Source: Xenia sp. Carnegie-2017
Lineage: Eukaryota > Cnidaria > Anthozoa > Malacalcyonacea > Xeniidae
Assembly (NCBI RefSeq): GCF_021976095.1
Contig: NW_025813493.1
Span: forward strand, 7,415,512-7,479,511
DNA length: 64,000 nt
Direction of reading: 5' to 3'
A model generated the notes under the pieces. It was not told where the DNA came from and ran no database searches. It worked only from the letters and a program-made list of their open reading frames with translations. The translations under genes and the position numbers were made by a program. Positions 1 to 10,422 of the stretch are shown one piece after another; the first letter of the stretch is position 1; each line of letters begins with the position of its first letter.

Positions 1-184
1 GGAGATTAATGACCGCGACAAGTAGATCTGCGACAGCCAGGTTTAAGATAAATACATTTGCTTTTGTTTGAAGGTTTCTAGTCGTACCAACGATATAAAA
101 CAAGCTAACATTTGCACAAAGTGCTGCTATGAATACAATGACCAAAACAATTGTTTCAAGAATCGTCCACGTATTCGCCGCCAT
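1..184 (-). CDS. Class A (rhodopsin-type) GPCR, N-terminal part, cut by window edge
   Basis: Read on the minus strand from an ATG at 184, an open frame of 61 codons runs to the window edge. It has a very short N-terminus, then a hydrophobic segment (about residues 9-33) ending in an Ala-Asn pair as in TM1, a basic loop (TTRNLQTKAN), and the start of TM2 with the hallmark NLAVADLL containing the conserved Asp of class A receptors. The family senses extracellular ligands and signals through G proteins. The rest of the protein, including DRY and NPxxY, lies outside, so the ligand cannot be inferred. The start is chosen because it is the only ATG ahead of TM1; a longer N-terminus from an upstream exon is possible. 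Confidence 0.85.
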   Translation of the reverse strand, partial: MAANTWTILETIVLVIVFIAALCANVSLFYIVGTTRNLQTKANVFILNLAVADLLVAVINL

Positions 185-1129
185 TAAAACTAGCGTAACT
201 GCTTTTGGTCACTTTTAAAATCGATGCTGTTCTAACAATATGAACACGAGAGGTAGCAGGAGCTGTACATTAAATGAAAATTTCAAATTTGTATAATCGC
301 ACAACGTTTATCCTCTTTTAATTTGCGGCTGTTTATTCATCACAACACACGATGATATAATTAAAGTTACCATGGAATACTTACATGCACTTGTCAACTA
401 TTAATGAACAATAATGAAATTTCAACATAGTACGAGCTTGCTGATTCGTGCAGGATAATTTAGCAAATACAGCTCATCCAATCAACACCGCCAAGTCATT
501 GTATGAAACATGAATCCATGAATGACTTTGCTGACATATTCAGTCATGCATTCAATATTGACAATAACATTTCCGTACTTACGCAATTGTTCCTTATTTC
601 ATCTGGCGCACTGGAAATGCCAAAGTCGACGATATTTGACTAGTCTTCTCTGAATTAACGAACAATAAACTATATCCATATGTACAACGAGACATGAAGT
701 GCGAGAAAATCTTATAGAAATGGATAAATATCTCAGAAATGACGAAATTTACAAATAAATATTGAGTTTCGGAGGAAACGAGTTTATGACGACACTCCCA
801 TGATTACGTTCAAAAAGATTTTACCAACATATATAAAGTACGTGTTTGTATCCTTTTACTGTTAGATAAAACCGCATGGTTTGCACCCAATTTACGCACG
901 CGCTCAGCATGAACATAACAAAGCAGTGATCTACATAGATATTTCATAACTTTACCATTAGCACATCGAAATTTGATCCTATTGTCAACAAAGTTATTGT
1001 CACTTTATCATTGCAGCAAGAGTTTACCTGTCTTTGAAATTAAACACTCAAATTTTCGCTGTCTCATGATCTCTTCATTCAAACCGTTTTTCAAAATAAT
1101 ATCATATAGTTGTTTAATTTAGAATATGC
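185..1129. other. Non-coding flank upstream of the GPCR exon
   Basis: AT-rich sequence with stops in all frames and no recognisable domain, repeat or RNA. It would contain the 5' region of the minus-strand GPCR gene. No promoter element stands out by eye. Confidence 0.5.
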
Positions 1130-1132
1130 TTA

Positions 1133-1446
1133 GGGGCTGTTTACATGATCCCGGCTAACCGGGATTCAGTGTGGCGTTAAATGATTTTGAGTGATTGAAA
1201 GGGGGCAAAACTTCAAGCGAAAAAATTACTACCGTTTGTTAAGCGCCACGAGTGATTTATGTTGTTATTCTCAAATTAGGCCAAATTTGTTGTTCGATTT
1301 TGAATGTTATGCGTATAGTTGTTAAATCAGAATATTGTGAAAGTGCTGAAGAAGATTCATCTGATGGTAAGTATTAAATCTTTTCCATTTGCCAAAATTA
1401 TTTAACGCTTGGCTGAAACCCTGTAAGGGATCATGTAAGCAGCCCC
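1133..1446. mobile_element. MITE with 3-bp TTA duplication (Harbinger/Tourist-like)
   Basis: The ends are inverted copies: the left end begins GGGGCTGTTTACATGATCCC, and the right end, reverse complemented, begins GGGGCTGCTTACATGATCCC. Both are flanked by TTA (1130-1132 and 1447-1449). A 3-bp TWA duplication is typical of PIF/Harbinger elements. The 314-bp interior has no coding potential, so it must have been moved by a transposase supplied elsewhere; several Harbinger transposase remains lie further right in this window. Confidence 0.8.
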
Positions 1447-1449
1447 TTA

Positions 1450-2210
1450 ATCGAGAAAATAATTGTTTTATGACCTCGCCATTTTTTCGTTCAACATAAT
1501 GCTGACGAGTCTCAACACAAAATTAACTATCGTTAACACAAACAGTGTAATAAATCGTAAATATCTCATATGTAAATGGAAAACACGAAAAACAAATACA
1601 TCTCATTAATCACGAATAATTTCACTATATTTTTGCAGTTTTTGTAACATTAAATTGTATTTCTATGCATTTGAAAAACGCGAATGTTTTTAGGGTTTGT
1701 GGCAAATATTTTTCTAAACCTATGCTAAGGACACTTATCTAAACATTCGTCATATTTTTGAATGCTCAAACGCAATGCAGATTGGTTGAAATTGTTTTTT
1801 CGTACATTCAGATTGGCTACAATTTTTTTTGATTGTTTTCAAAAAAATTCAGCCAGTTATTGTTATTTTATAAAAAGAAATAAAAGATGTTTTTCGTATT
1901 TTCACTGGCTTATGCAAACCTCGGAGACGTTTGTGAGAACTCTCGAGCATGTGCAATCCTTCTCCTTCGTGTTTAACACAATAAACATTTTTTATTTCTT
2001 AATGGATACTTCAATTAAGAAGTATTAGATACGAGTGTTTATCAAGGAAAAGAGTTGAAAAACTATGTAAGTGTTTTAGTAAATTTTAGTAAATTACCCT
2101 GATGTCCTTTCAAGTGTATGTAAGGTGTTAATGCTATCTTAAATGTTCTGTAGATTAGTACTCTCCATTACTTTAGTTGCTTTAGTTGCTCAATGACTTA
2201 ATCTTTAAAA
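1450..2210. other. No gene seen
   Basis: AT-rich. The 88-codon open frame at 1762-2028 has low-complexity Phe/Lys composition, no domain signature and no splice context, and I treat it as chance. Confidence 0.45.
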
Positions 2211-2300
2211 AATTTCCAACTGGTCACAGCTGCTTATCATCCCCAAACTAATGGCCAAAATGAACATACAAATGGTATATTAAAACGGCATTTGTCTTAG
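2211..2300 (+). pseudogene. Retroelement integrase fragment
   Basis: A 29-codon stretch reads ...VTAAYHPQTNGQNEHTN..., the strongly conserved segment around the catalytic Glu of retroviral/LTR-retrotransposon integrases (AYHPQTxGQxExxN). It ends in a stop after KRHLS, and no neighbouring integrase, RT or LTR sequence is recognisable, so it is a relic. Confidence 0.75.
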
Positions 2301-2506
2301 GTTGGCATTTTAATAATTCTATATTAGTATCACTCGACTAGAACTGCATTAACCTTTTGCCCTTTTTGTCACATAGGTGATAAATGAGCAGCAGAACGAC
2401 TGGGACTTGTATATAGAGCAAGCCAGCTGGGGGTATTCGCTCCTCTTATGAGATAATGCATATTAGGAAGCCAAGATTTCCTTTTGAGGTAGCTAATCAC
2501 AACAAT

Positions 2507-2540
2507 GATTCATATTCATTATGAATAATGAATATGAATC
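2507..2540. repeat. Perfect 15-bp hairpin
   Basis: GATTCATATTCATTA, a 4-nt loop TGAA, then its exact reverse complement. It lies directly beside the left arm of the larger inverted repeat 2541-2955, so it may be part of the same foldback element. Confidence 0.85.
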
Positions 2541-2955
2541 GAAAATAAAATAAAATTTTAGAAATTCAACATTGTGCCACAAAAAAATATGCCAATATCC
2601 TGAGACTTACATCCAAGCAGAGTTTAAGGTCATTATTGGCTTAGAGAAAAAATACAGCACTGTATATCTCGTGGCAAAAGCCTAAGAATATGAATCGCAT
2701 TCACTGCCAACATATTCTGAACCAAATGTAGTGACAGAATATGTTTTGGCTAAACAAGAACAACTTGCTGAAATAGAATCAAAAGGAAAATCTATGAAGT
2801 ATTGCTTGCAAAAGAAAAAAAGACAGGTATACGATGCTGGGTTTTTTCTCTAAGCCAATAATGACCCTTTAACTCTACTTGGATATAAGTCTCAGGATAT
2901 TGGCATATTTTTTTGTGGCACAATGTTGCATTTCTAAAATTTTATTTGATTTTTA
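2541..2955. repeat. Inverted repeat, ~110-bp arms flanking an exon
   Basis: The left arm (about 2541-2651) and right arm (about 2840-2955) are reverse complements with only a few mismatches; both contain the run around CCAATATCCTGAGACTTA and the run around CATTATTGGCTTAGAGAAAA. Between them lie ~190 bp that include a candidate coding exon (2687-2826) ending at a CAG|GTATAC donor. The arms therefore sit in the introns either side of that exon. They could be two insertions of a short element in opposite orientation, or the termini of one foldback element that captured the exon. Confidence 0.85.
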
Positions 2956-4058
2956 TTTGTGATCTTTTTTACACATGTGATAATTGTAAAAAATATTCAA
3001 TTCTTCAGTTAATTGTGTTGTGCTGTTTTTGCAGTTAATAGAGAATAATCTGGCTGCCAAAGAAAAGCAGAAAAAATATTATAAACCTTTTGCCATTTTC
3101 GCATCACATAGCGATGAATCACATATACAGTTTGGGAGCTCGTTGGCTCACAAGGTATATAGTAGCTGCTGAAGATATGTAAAAATAACTATCAGCGTCT
3201 TTCCTTTAGGACGAGGAATCTGATTGCGACAGGGAAGAGGAAGCAATCATCACAAGAGACTTGCAAGAAGATTGTAATTGCACTCTGCAAACTTTGTATA
3301 TACAGATGGAGCATTTTGTGAAGAGTACTCTAAGGAATGTTATTGACGCGAGGGATATTACAAGGACCAACAGAGAATGTGGCCTCTTCTCGGTGAGATT
3401 GTAGAAGGATTAGTTCACGTTCATTCACATGTAGAAACTTTCAAATATTGTATGTACTAACTGTGTGTTGGTGTTACTAAACATGAAAAAAATGTGAACA
3501 ATTTTTGTTGAGCTCAATAAATATATATAAAGACTTGTTATTTGCCATTTTTGGATGAATTGAAAAGCTCGTTTTGGCCTTCCAAGTTCCTTTTCATTGA
3601 ATCGCATTGTCATAAAGAAATTTATCCTTGTTGGAATATGTATTTTTGAATATAGTTATATCCATGCTTGAAAAATTCACTCTAGGCTTCCACTTAAAAA
3701 ATGATCATAAAGAAAAACAAGCATTAAAGTAAGGAAGAATTTATAGCTACTGTCTTTTAATGTCATATACTTTGTATAGATGTCTATATCCGGAGAACGG
3801 TAACTAATTCTTAGCAGAGCAGCTTCCTGGACATCTCTCCAAATCGCATGTCGCACGGTTTAAGCAATAACATCACTTCAGATAAGCTTGACGCTGAAAA
3901 AGATCAATGGAGAAATCAAAATGGCTGTGATGATGGAGATGAGTATCCTGATTTGATGCCTCTTCCTTTTGGCTACGCTACGAGAAAATCAAGAGTTCGT
4001 ATTGAAATTGAGGTTTTGCAAATGCTTGAAAGAAGGAGGGCTTGCTTTAGTTGTCAAG
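2687..4058 (+). CDS. Unrecognised multi-exon gene (partial model)
   Basis: Four candidate exons join in frame: 2687-2826 (donor CAG|GTATAC), 3035-3154 (acceptor TTTTTGCAG, donor AAG|GTATAT, 120 nt), 3210-3392 (acceptor CCTTTAG, donor TCG|GTGAGA, 183 nt) and 3815-4058 (acceptor ATTCTTAG, donor CAAG|GTAACT). The middle exons are exact multiples of three, and the frame stays open across each junction. The product is charged: a Lys/Gln/Glu-rich helix, an acidic DEESDCDREEE patch, then a Cys pair near the end of the last visible exon (ACFSCQG). I recognise no family. First and last exons are not identified. The 3815 exon could alternatively be read from its internal ATG at 3848. The consistent phases make a real or recently dead gene likely. 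Confidence 0.5.
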
Positions 4059-4414
4059 GTAACTCTTTATTACATGCATTGTTTAAATACACGGTAATTT
4101 AGTCATGTGAAGGAAATTTTGTACGTGAGTTGGAAATGCTTTATATACGCTTAGTTTCGTAATAAATTAGACGGCTGTCTCTATGTGATCAAAAGAATTC
4201 CTTTGATTCCGAAAAGTGTGCTATTTAATCGCTAAATTACTCGAGAAGAGAAGTTGCTTTCTAGATTGAATCATAAAAATATTGTAAGGTAAAAAGAAAT
4301 TTACTATCCAAACTGAATCAAAATTTTATTACGTAAGAATTGAAAGCGAGGTTTAATTTAGACAATACAGAATGCTTGGCTTATTAAATGTTATCTTTGT
4401 AGAAACTATTTTAA

Positions 4415-6222
4415 CCCTGTAGAACCCACAATGTGATTTTCTATAGCTAAAATTATTTCCATTGACTTTTATACTCATTTGGAGTCATTACTTGCTGAAA
4501 TTGTGAAAAAATTGTGCTTAGGTCCTATTTTGGCCTCATTGTGTTGCGTGACATATATGTAACACTGGGCTAATTGTGGCATAAAAGATAACTTTATGCA
4601 CTTCAGAATGGTTTGTAAGAATACATGTTATGTATGAATAATGGTTTGAATGCACATCAAATAGCAGGGCAAAATGTATAATTTTATTAGTCAACACAAA
4701 ACAAGGTTTTTAAGAATGAAAAAAATATGTTTATTGTAATGCTATCACTGGTGGAAATCATAGAAACAATTACATTTGAATAAAAGTTGAAATCGATTAC
4801 GACTCATGACATCACAAACAGGACTGTATGCAGTAGCAGATTCCCAATACTGTCAAACTCCACTCATCCTTACAAGCCCCATATGAAAAAACATACCAAT
4901 GAGTTGTTCTATCTCTTTTTTATTAGTGTTTATCGAGTTTCCAGACTTTTGGACACTGTATTCATTGGTGCTTGTCACCAAATTTTGAAGCATATCATCA
5001 CTCACAAATTGCTTAAAATATTGAAGAGGAGTTTTTGTTTCCATGTTCACTGGGGCTTCAACGTTTGGACTAGTAATTGTTACACTAGTTTCCGACACAA
5101 CAAATGAAGTTTTTCTCCAACTCGGCTTACTTGTTCGCTTGAAGCTAGGGGCATGTTATCATCATTATCATCACTATCATCGATTTCCCCACTCACATTT
5201 TCGAACTCACCATCATCATCACTGCTGCCAGAGTATTCTCCCTACAGAAAAAAATATTTTCAAATGAAAAAAAGTACTGGTTAGCATGATTGGCTTCTTG
5301 AATAATCAGCCTTACTGAAAATTGCTGACAAGTTTATTTGTATTTTGAAATTTTAAAACAATCAATCTTCTTTATTGCTATTATAGCATTTCTATTTTGG
5401 TTTATTCCAGTGCCAGTTAGCCAAGCTGATAGGAAATCTAAATTTCATTTGTACAAAAACCAATACAATCAGCAAAGCTTTTTACCTGTATCTGTTAACA
5501 ACATTCATTGTCACTGCTGCTATCTGAATCACCAGCATCACTATTGTCACAATCAAGGATGTCAAGAACATTGTGAGCATCAAAATGTTGTCCTTCCATC
5601 ACCTAGAGATTTCATTCTAGTGTTAGCAAGTCAGTCTACACTTCAAGTAGTAAATATTGACTATCAGGCATTGGGCATTGTGAGCAGATTTTTGACTCCA
5701 ATGTTATTTACATGGTCTTTATACTCTCTTATTCTTATTCAATACAAAGTAATTAGCTTATCATGTTGCTTTTGAGCGATACTGCATCCTTTATTCCAAC
5801 ATTCTATATTATCTGCTATGAGGCAGAAAGCCCAATGTGACACCAATGTACACAAAAGTTTTGACGAAGTAAAATAACACATAACTTTTGAATTTAGAGC
5901 ACATTATTGGTTTAATATGAAAATAAACACTAAAAAAGCTCAAATATATATAAAAAAAAGCAATTTCATACCTTATATAATCAAAAATATCAAACATATT
6001 TGATGCGTGTTTATGGACTTTGACTTCTTGTCGATGATGGCCATTTTGTATATTGCATGCTGATCGCCATATATGGAATAACCAATCAAATTCACTCATT
6101 TTGTGTTACAAGTATGTCACGTTGGGTATTGGTGCAAAATTTTATCAAAAAACTAGAATAGCTGGAATACAGAAGTCCTCTGAAAGGAATGTTACACATA
6201 TGTCACATGGGGCTCTACAGGG
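4415..6222. mobile_element. piggyBac element, internally deleted
   Basis: Flanked by TTAA on both sides (4411-4414 and 6223-6226), the exact target duplication of piggyBac. The termini are inverted repeats: the left starts CCCTGTAGAACCCACAATGT, and the right, reverse complemented, starts CCCTGTAGAGCCCCATGTG. At ~1.8 kb it is shorter than an autonomous element and retains only N-terminal transposase sequence on the minus strand. Its right TTAA abuts DIRS copy 1, whose homologous position in DIRS copy 2 (near 19500) also reads ATTAAG, so it may have inserted into the DIRS end. Confidence 0.9.
4790..6099 (-). pseudogene. piggyBac transposase remnant
   Basis: Exon-like pieces on the minus strand: 6099-5972 starts MSEFDWLFHIW and ends at an AAG|GTATGA donor; a middle acidic piece near 5600-5480 (DILDCDNSDAGDSDSSSDNE) hits a stop; 5250-4790 holds the recognisable piggyBac N-terminal DDE region (WRKTSFVVSETSV, TPLQYFKQFVSDDM, IGMFFHMGLVRMSGV). 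After Val the frame reaches TGA, then continues QYWESATAYSPVCDVMSRNRF, matching the usual QYW...DVMSRNRF of the family. At least one frameshift (near 5125) and one nonsense codon are present, and the catalytic Asp region is deleted. It cannot encode active transposase. Confidence 0.85.
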
Positions 6223-6226
6223 TTAA

Positions 6227-8306
6227 GTCCTTTCTGCTTTCATTTTGATGTTGCAGCTGCACGAATACTATGCGCTAAGTATTTAGCAATGTCTATTCCA
6301 GCTGATTGTAGGACCTGTTTTACCCATCTAGATATTGTGTTCTTAGAAACAGGATGATAGGGTTTTATGTAACTAAAGAGTAGTTGCGTATGTTCTTTTC
6401 TGTATGGTTTTGTTCGGCGTAGATACTCTTGAAGATGTCGTACAACACAGAGCTTTTGATCCTCATAAAAACCTTCTAGCTCCAATGAATTCAGGTGTCG
6501 TCCAGGTTTAGTCTGTTTTAACTTATTTATAATAAATATACGACATCTGTCTGGTAACTCTTGTATATAATTGGGTGTCAGTGTTACTAAATTGGCTATA
6601 GTATGGATTGAATCCATCTTAAAATGATAGTATGGTACATAAGTATTGAATTGCTTTAAGTCAAGAATAAGTCGCTAAGATCCGGCCTTTTTTGAGCGTA
6701 GAAATATACCCGAAACAACTTGCCTTTTTAGTAAGGTACTTTCGTTATTATTTCTTTCTTAAGTAGTTTGTTCACTTCTTCTTCTAAAATGGGGTATTCA
6801 TAAGTATGAAATTTTTGAAGAGGCAAGTAGTGCTCGGTTGGTGGCTCTATGCATTCAATATATGTTCCTCTAACATTTGAAAGAATTACCTTGTCACTCG
6901 TAATTTTTCTTCACTCAGAAATTTGATGAGCGACCTGTCCAGCTTTAAACGTTTTGCATGCCTGCTGGAGGTACGTTAATAATTTTGATGCAAAAGGTAC
7001 TTCCTGAGTTTCGAAGTCGTTGTATTTCATTATATATTTTAGATTATCTGTCTTTTCTCGGCTCGAATTCTTTTCCTTTTGTTTAGTCTCCGCTAATTTT
7101 TCCATAAAAACTTCCTCGGTTCGTGGGTATATGAGAGTGTAGTTTTGTATGGGTAGGTGGTTTTTTTGTTGTTAAAGTAAGGTTTGGTTGAGGAATTTTT
7201 CATTGAAAGACTTATGCTACTTGCTTCTTTAGCTTCTTTCAGGGTCTTAGCCAAGTCATTGCCAAACAACAAAGTGCTATCTTGCTGTACTTTAGCAGCG
7301 CATATACTAGCATATTCCTGTTTTATAGCCGGTTTAATTTGGTCTTTCCGCATTTAGAAAAGTTGATATGTGCATGTGACAACAAAGCTACAGCTTTGTT
7401 GTCACATGCACATATCAACTTACATCAACTGAATTAGCAATAAGATTTCCCTCATTCCCACCACGGTTGCGAATGTAGTCTTAAGCAGAGATTGTTGTAC
7501 GTTTTATAAGTGTACATCATTTTTCTTTTCTGAAGAATTTAACTGGCTCCATATTTTCGGGTTGCATTTCTTACCCATCATGCTGACACAATTTAATGGC
7601 CTTTTATATTTGTAAAAATATTCTTTAGTTTATCATGGGTCAACTTTTCCTCCTATCTTTTCTAGGCAATGTCAGCCAAGGTTGATGTAATGCCAGGGCC
7701 TGCTGCCTTGTCATCATGAGAAAAAGCCTTTGCTAGGTCTTCGAGCAAAGCTGAAGACGAATTAGTTAGTGTGTTGTTTTCCGTCATTTCCCCGCTTGTT
7801 TTGTATGGTCTGAGAAGTGCTTGTAAGAGCTCTCAAGTCAGCTTCATCCTTAGCGATTTCACCTGCATGCATGCTGATGCTTTTATCAGTTTCTTCTCGA
7901 TGTCATCGTTTACCTCTTGACATGTTGGTCGAGGCGTCCGACTCCATTTCGGAGTCTGATTCACTGCAACTGACTTTCGTTTCCTGCCCGTAGGGCAATT
8001 GCCTTGTAAAGGCTCGTTAGCTTTATCATGCTGACAGTATATTCGTTCCTAAATACCAGTCAGTCTACTCATTTTGTCCTTGAGACTAGCTAGTGCATTG
8101 TGGATTTGTTGTTCAGAGTCTTTTCTCTATTGTAGGTTCACCGCGAAATTATTAGGATTTGTACCCTGATGGTTCGGGAAATTTTAAGATTGAGTCGAGA
8201 TATATTCACCTTGTTGATCACTTTCCAGCTAGACGCTTAGCACTTATCAGCAATGCGCATGCGCATCTCATTTGACTCCGTAGTGACGTAGACTGATGAC
8301 AGGAAA
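6227..8306 (-). mobile_element. DIRS-like retrotransposon, copy 1 (defective)
   Basis: On the minus strand, remains of the DIRS gene set appear in order: gag N-terminus (about 8080-7680, interrupted), gag C-terminus (7353-7093, starting MRKDQIKPAIKQEYASIC), a short RT N-terminal stretch (about 6890-6590, containing EEEVNKLLKKEI), and a tyrosine recombinase (6617-6240) with KPYRKEHTQLL, HPVSKNTISRW and the catalytic HSIRAAATSK. RT jumps straight to the recombinase, so the polymerase core and RNase H are deleted. The same junction occurs in copy 2. The right inverted terminal repeat is at about 8265-8305; the left end is missing, replaced by the piggyBac boundary. Confidence 0.85.
7361..7420. 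repeat. Near-perfect 60-bp palindrome inside DIRS copy 1
   Basis: Two 29-nt arms that are exact reverse complements, separated by 2 nt. The arm contains TGTGCATGTGACAACAAAGC. DIRS copy 2 (20645-20685) has one arm only, so the palindrome arose locally in copy 1 by inverted duplication. Confidence 0.9.
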
Positions 8307-8782
8307 AAATTGAATATGAATATGATCGTCTTTGTTTTGATTTGTGTATGTTGTTTTGTAAGATAAAGGTAAATAACAGTTATTCTACCAAAATTGGTGA
8401 TGAATTGTACTTTGTGCACGGTTAAGAAATATCCCAGACCAGGTATTTTTGTTTAATTTTTGCTTGAAGTAAACGAAGCAAAGTAACAAAGTAATGAATA
8501 TTATGAAATCATGAAAATAAGCTGACTGATGCATGCACATCAGCAGCATAACAAGGAACCATCCTTTGGAATTATTTTCATTGAGATTTGAGCTCTCACT
8601 TTCTGTCTTCGTCAAAAATATCATCATATTAGCATGTTCAATAAGATGAAAATAACGATTGTTAAGTTTATGGACTTTGGTCACAGAATAATCACTTTGG
8701 TTTTTACTTAATTTACATACAAACAACAAAAAGGTTTTCACTTGACATGGCCTGGAAAATACTAGGAGGCTCTTGCTTTTGT
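8307..8782. other. Acyltransferase 5' flank shared by copies 1 and 3
   Basis: Sequence with no gene, closely matched by 21572-22046 upstream of acyltransferase copy 3. The open frame 8385-8741 (-) is partly shared with 21649-21948 but differs by indels, arguing against coding. It marks the extent of the segmental duplication. Confidence 0.6.
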
Positions 8783-8874
8783 CACGTGTTCATTCACATG
8801 TCTTTATCTAAACCTTAAAAAACTCAAATCAAATTGGTATATGTTTATTAGTTTGTAACCATAAAGCTTTTAAA
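8783..8874 (+). promoter_or_regulatory. Conserved acyltransferase promoter with paired E-boxes
   Basis: CACGTG at 8783-8788 and CACATG at 8795-8800 lie ~80-90 bp before the start codon. The same block, down to TAACCATAAAGC just before ATG, precedes all four long acyltransferase copies (CACGTG at 14378, 22047 and 25073). CANNTG is the core of bHLH-factor sites. The second box varies: CACGTG in copy 2, CACATG in copy 3, CACTTG in copy 4. Conservation may simply reflect recent duplication. Confidence 0.45.
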
Positions 8875-10422
8875 ATGGCAGAATATAGCAGCTTGTTCTT
8901 GCAATTGCTTGTACTAATTTTGCTTCTTTTCTTGGCACTTAAATTTCTCAAATCTCTATCGTCCAGAGGAAATGTTGTATGCAATGGAAACAGTAGACGT
9001 CTCGATTTCATCGAGAAGTTTCAAGAATGTGTATCAACAATGAACGATGGAGCCGGAAATATATCTTGTGTTGTATCCCTTTCATCTAAGCAAAGTCTGT
9101 TGTTTAAAGATGTTTACGATTCTCTGGTACTTCTAGTAATGCGTCAACCAATGCTGAGATGTGTAATTTCAACCAAGAAAGATGGCGAACTTTACTATGA
9201 GATAAAGAATCTTGAAGATGCTATTCCGCTCTTTGATATCAAGAAATCTGATGATAAAATTTCTGATTGGAAAGATTTAATATACAAGTACACCTCAACG
9301 GTTCATAAAAATGATTTATCATGGAAAGCTGTTATACTTCAACAGGAATATAATACCACAACACAGGTTTATACAAATATGATAATGTTTGCTTTTAAAC
9401 ATTCTTGTATCGATGGCATTTCTACAGTTAAGTTTGTGGAGCAATTTATAAATAGTCTTAATGAGATAACCGATGGAATTAGCTATGACGAAAAAGAAAT
9501 TTCAAGTCTAAAACTGTTACCAAGTGCGCACAGTTTGATTACGCAGGATAAAGTCGGCCATACTTTGTTTCGCTTCATCGCTAATTACTTTGGTGTTCGC
9601 CCGATCTTGACCTTTCTATTTGAGCAAATGATTTTATACAAATATAGGAAGAAAGCCCCTAATCCATTTTATCAAAAATACCCACCACTCTCTTTGGATA
9701 CAGTCCTTCCAGAGTCAGTTGAGCGTTTGGAATTGAAAACATTTAATGAAGAAGAAACAGAGATGATTGTCAAAGATTGCAAAGCCAACGGCTGTACAGT
9801 TACTGGAGCAATAACGGCTGCTACTAATTTGGCATTTTACCAATTATTGGATGAGAAAGATAAAAAAATGTTGAATTTAGAAACAACGTTTGCCTGCAAC
9901 AACCGATCTTACGGCAACAAAAAACCTCAAGATGATTACTTGGGACTGTTTATATATGTATTTTCTTATCACATGAATTATTCTCAACCTGATCTGCACA
10001 AGTTTTGGACCATGGCAAAAGAAAATAGTGTAAAATTGAAACAATTTGTTAAAAATAAAGCATTTGTTAAAGAATTCACTTTAATGTCTAGCAGTGGATT
10101 GGATCCAAATACGTTGGTGAATCTTAAATTGAAAGACGACAGCATTTGGAAATCTACCAGCAATGTGATTTCAAGTTATGGCATGTTTCAAATTGAAAGC
10201 TCTCGTGGACCATCAGCAATCTTTAAAATTGAAAACTGCTATATTCATGGGATTTATCACAAAGGAGATTTTCTTTTTCGACATCATATTTGTACATTAA
10301 ATGGAAAACTGACCTGGATGATAAAAAGTGATGCAACCATTTCAGATGATCATGCTCAGAAAATGAGTCATTTATGTTTTAATGAACTTAGTAAAAACTG
10401 CTGTCTTGTAGGTAAAGTATAG
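8875..10422 (+). CDS. Membrane-anchored HxxxD acyltransferase, copy 1 (intact)
   Basis: Intact 515-codon single-exon gene. Residues ~5-27 form one hydrophobic helix, probably a signal anchor. The remainder looks like the CoA-dependent acyltransferase / condensation superfamily (two-lobed fold that also includes BAHD, PapA5 and alcohol acetyltransferases): the motif HSCIDG at residues 176-181 supplies the HxxxDG catalytic His, preceded by a strand-rich segment (NMIMFAFK). It would transfer an acyl group from CoA to a hydroxyl or amine; the substrate is unknown. A second conserved block is TFACNNRSYGNKKP. Start chosen because ATG follows the conserved TAACCATAAAGC leader and precedes the anchor. 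It is about 90% or more identical to copy 2, with the most change around residues 310-440. It lies between a defective DIRS element and Harbinger remains. Confidence 0.8.
   Translation: MAEYSSLFLQLLVLILLLFLALKFLKSLSSRGNVVCNGNSRRLDFIEKFQECVSTMNDGAGNISCVVSLSSKQSLLFKDVYDSLVLLVMRQPMLRCVISTKKDGELYYEIKNLEDAIPLFDIKKSDDKISDWKDLIYKYTSTVHKNDLSWKAVILQQEYNTTTQVYTNMIMFAFKHSCIDGISTVKFVEQFINSLNEITDGISYDEKEISSLKLLPSAHSLITQDKVGHTLFRFIANYFGVRPILTFLFEQMILYKYRKKAPNPFYQKYPPLSLDTVLPESVERLELKTFNEEETEMIVKDCKANGCTVTGAITAATNLAFYQLLDEKDKKMLNLETTFACNNRSYGNKKPQDDYLGLFIYVFSYHMNYSQPDLHKFWTMAKENSVKLKQFVKNKAFVKEFTLMSSSGLDPNTLVNLKLKDDSIWKSTSNVISSYGMFQIESSRGPSAIFKIENCYIHGIYHKGDFLFRHHICTLNGKLTWMIKSDATISDDHAQKMSHLCFNELSKNCCLVGKV

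Noticed and set aside
1762-2028. 88-codon frame
   Set aside because: Phe/Lys-rich AT-driven composition, no homologous motif, no splice sites or paralogue.
5043-5775. Plus-strand frames across the piggyBac element
   Set aside because: Shadows of the antisense transposase; His runs come from the complement of its acidic GAT-rich exon.
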